Shown here in pieces: positions 4,939-5,129 of a stretch of 5,129 nt of DNA. The DNA is from Candidatus Heimdallarchaeota archaeon (GTDB lineage: Archaea; Asgardarchaeota; Heimdallarchaeia; Heimdallarchaeales; Kariarchaeaceae): NCBI GenBank assembly GCA_030668165.1, contig DAOUUM010000250.1, positions 1 to 5,129 of the forward strand, read 5' to 3'. The stretch's first letter is position 1; every line of letters begins with the position of its first letter. A program made the position numbers and the translations under genes. The notes under the pieces were generated by a model that searched no databases, was not told the DNA's origin, and saw only the letters and a program-made list of their open reading frames with translations.

Positions 4939-5129
4939 TTACAAGGGTAAAGTAGTTAGAAGTAACCATGATATATATCCACCAATTACTATTCCTGTGA
5001 TAACTGAGGATACCCCCCGTCTTCTTGCAAATACTGAGATTGATGTCAGAATAATCAATATGAGGATGATCGCCATAACAAAAAATGCAAGAATTCCAAG
5101 CATATCTGGGAAAATTGTGAACTCGAAAA
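4939..5129 (-). CDS. C-terminal part of a small two-helix membrane protein (cut by the window edge)
   Basis: On the minus strand an open frame enters from the right edge and ends at the TAA whose complement is 4939-4941, giving 62 residues here. It has two hydrophobic helices: about residues 10-33 (LGILAFFVMAIILILIILTS and onward) and 39-62 (VSSVITGIVIGGYISWLLL), joined by a short RRR loop that would face the cytoplasm. The chain ends directly after the second helix (TLPL). An internal Met (complement of 5101-5103) could start a 54-residue hairpin protein, but it has no ribosome binding site and the frame remains open upstream, so a longer gene is more likely. The family is not recognised. 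Two complete transmembrane segments with a positive loop strongly favour a real gene over a chance frame. Confidence 0.7.
   Translation of the reverse strand, partial: FEFTIFPDMLGILAFFVMAIILILIILTSISVFARRRGVSSVITGIVIGGYISWLLLTTLPL

Overview
The window looks like an AT-rich archaeal chromosome segment. Three things point to Archaea: AT-rich TATA-like boxes placed so that transcripts from two of the small genes would start at or within a few bases of the ATG, only occasional Shine-Dalgarno sites, and short intergenic gaps. The small GTPase has a complete Rab/Ras-type motif set (GDSYVGKTT, DIAGQ, NKSD). That kind of eukaryote-like GTPase is abundant in Asgard archaea, so an Asgard lineage is my best guess. 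It is an inference from one gene and is not proven by this window.

Layout, left to right. Bases 1-90 are the end or flank of an unidentified upstream gene plus a possible promoter. Bases 91-1062 encode a metal-dependent membrane dipeptidase (peptidase family M19) with all expected metal ligands. A Rab-like small GTPase follows; its start is best placed at 1173, behind a strong Shine-Dalgarno site. A 211-bp intergenic region then carries a TATA-like stretch and an operator-like cluster: GATTAGCA twice, 21 bp apart, with the second copy forming a perfect 8+1+8 palindrome. Downstream, 2014-3399 encodes a 461-residue protein with a SHOCT-like N-terminus and 13 tandem repeats of 28-29 residues, each marked by an Ile-His signature and probably forming an alpha-solenoid. 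Two small genes follow: an unrecognised 63-residue protein and a 131-residue protein whose N-terminal half resembles a winged helix. Each has its own promoter-like box. A UbiE/Methyltransf_11-type SAM methyltransferase (4247-4921) ends facing a minus-strand gene, cut by the window edge, that encodes a two-helix membrane segment (4939-5129).

All complete genes lie on the + strand, but most gaps carry a promoter-like element, so this reads as single-gene units and not one long operon. The dipeptidase and methyltransferase are ordinary metabolic enzymes. The most interesting part is the neighbouring pair of a Rab-like GTPase with no visible lipid anchor and a regular, enzyme-free solenoid behind an operator-like palindrome. 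A functional link between them is a hypothesis only.
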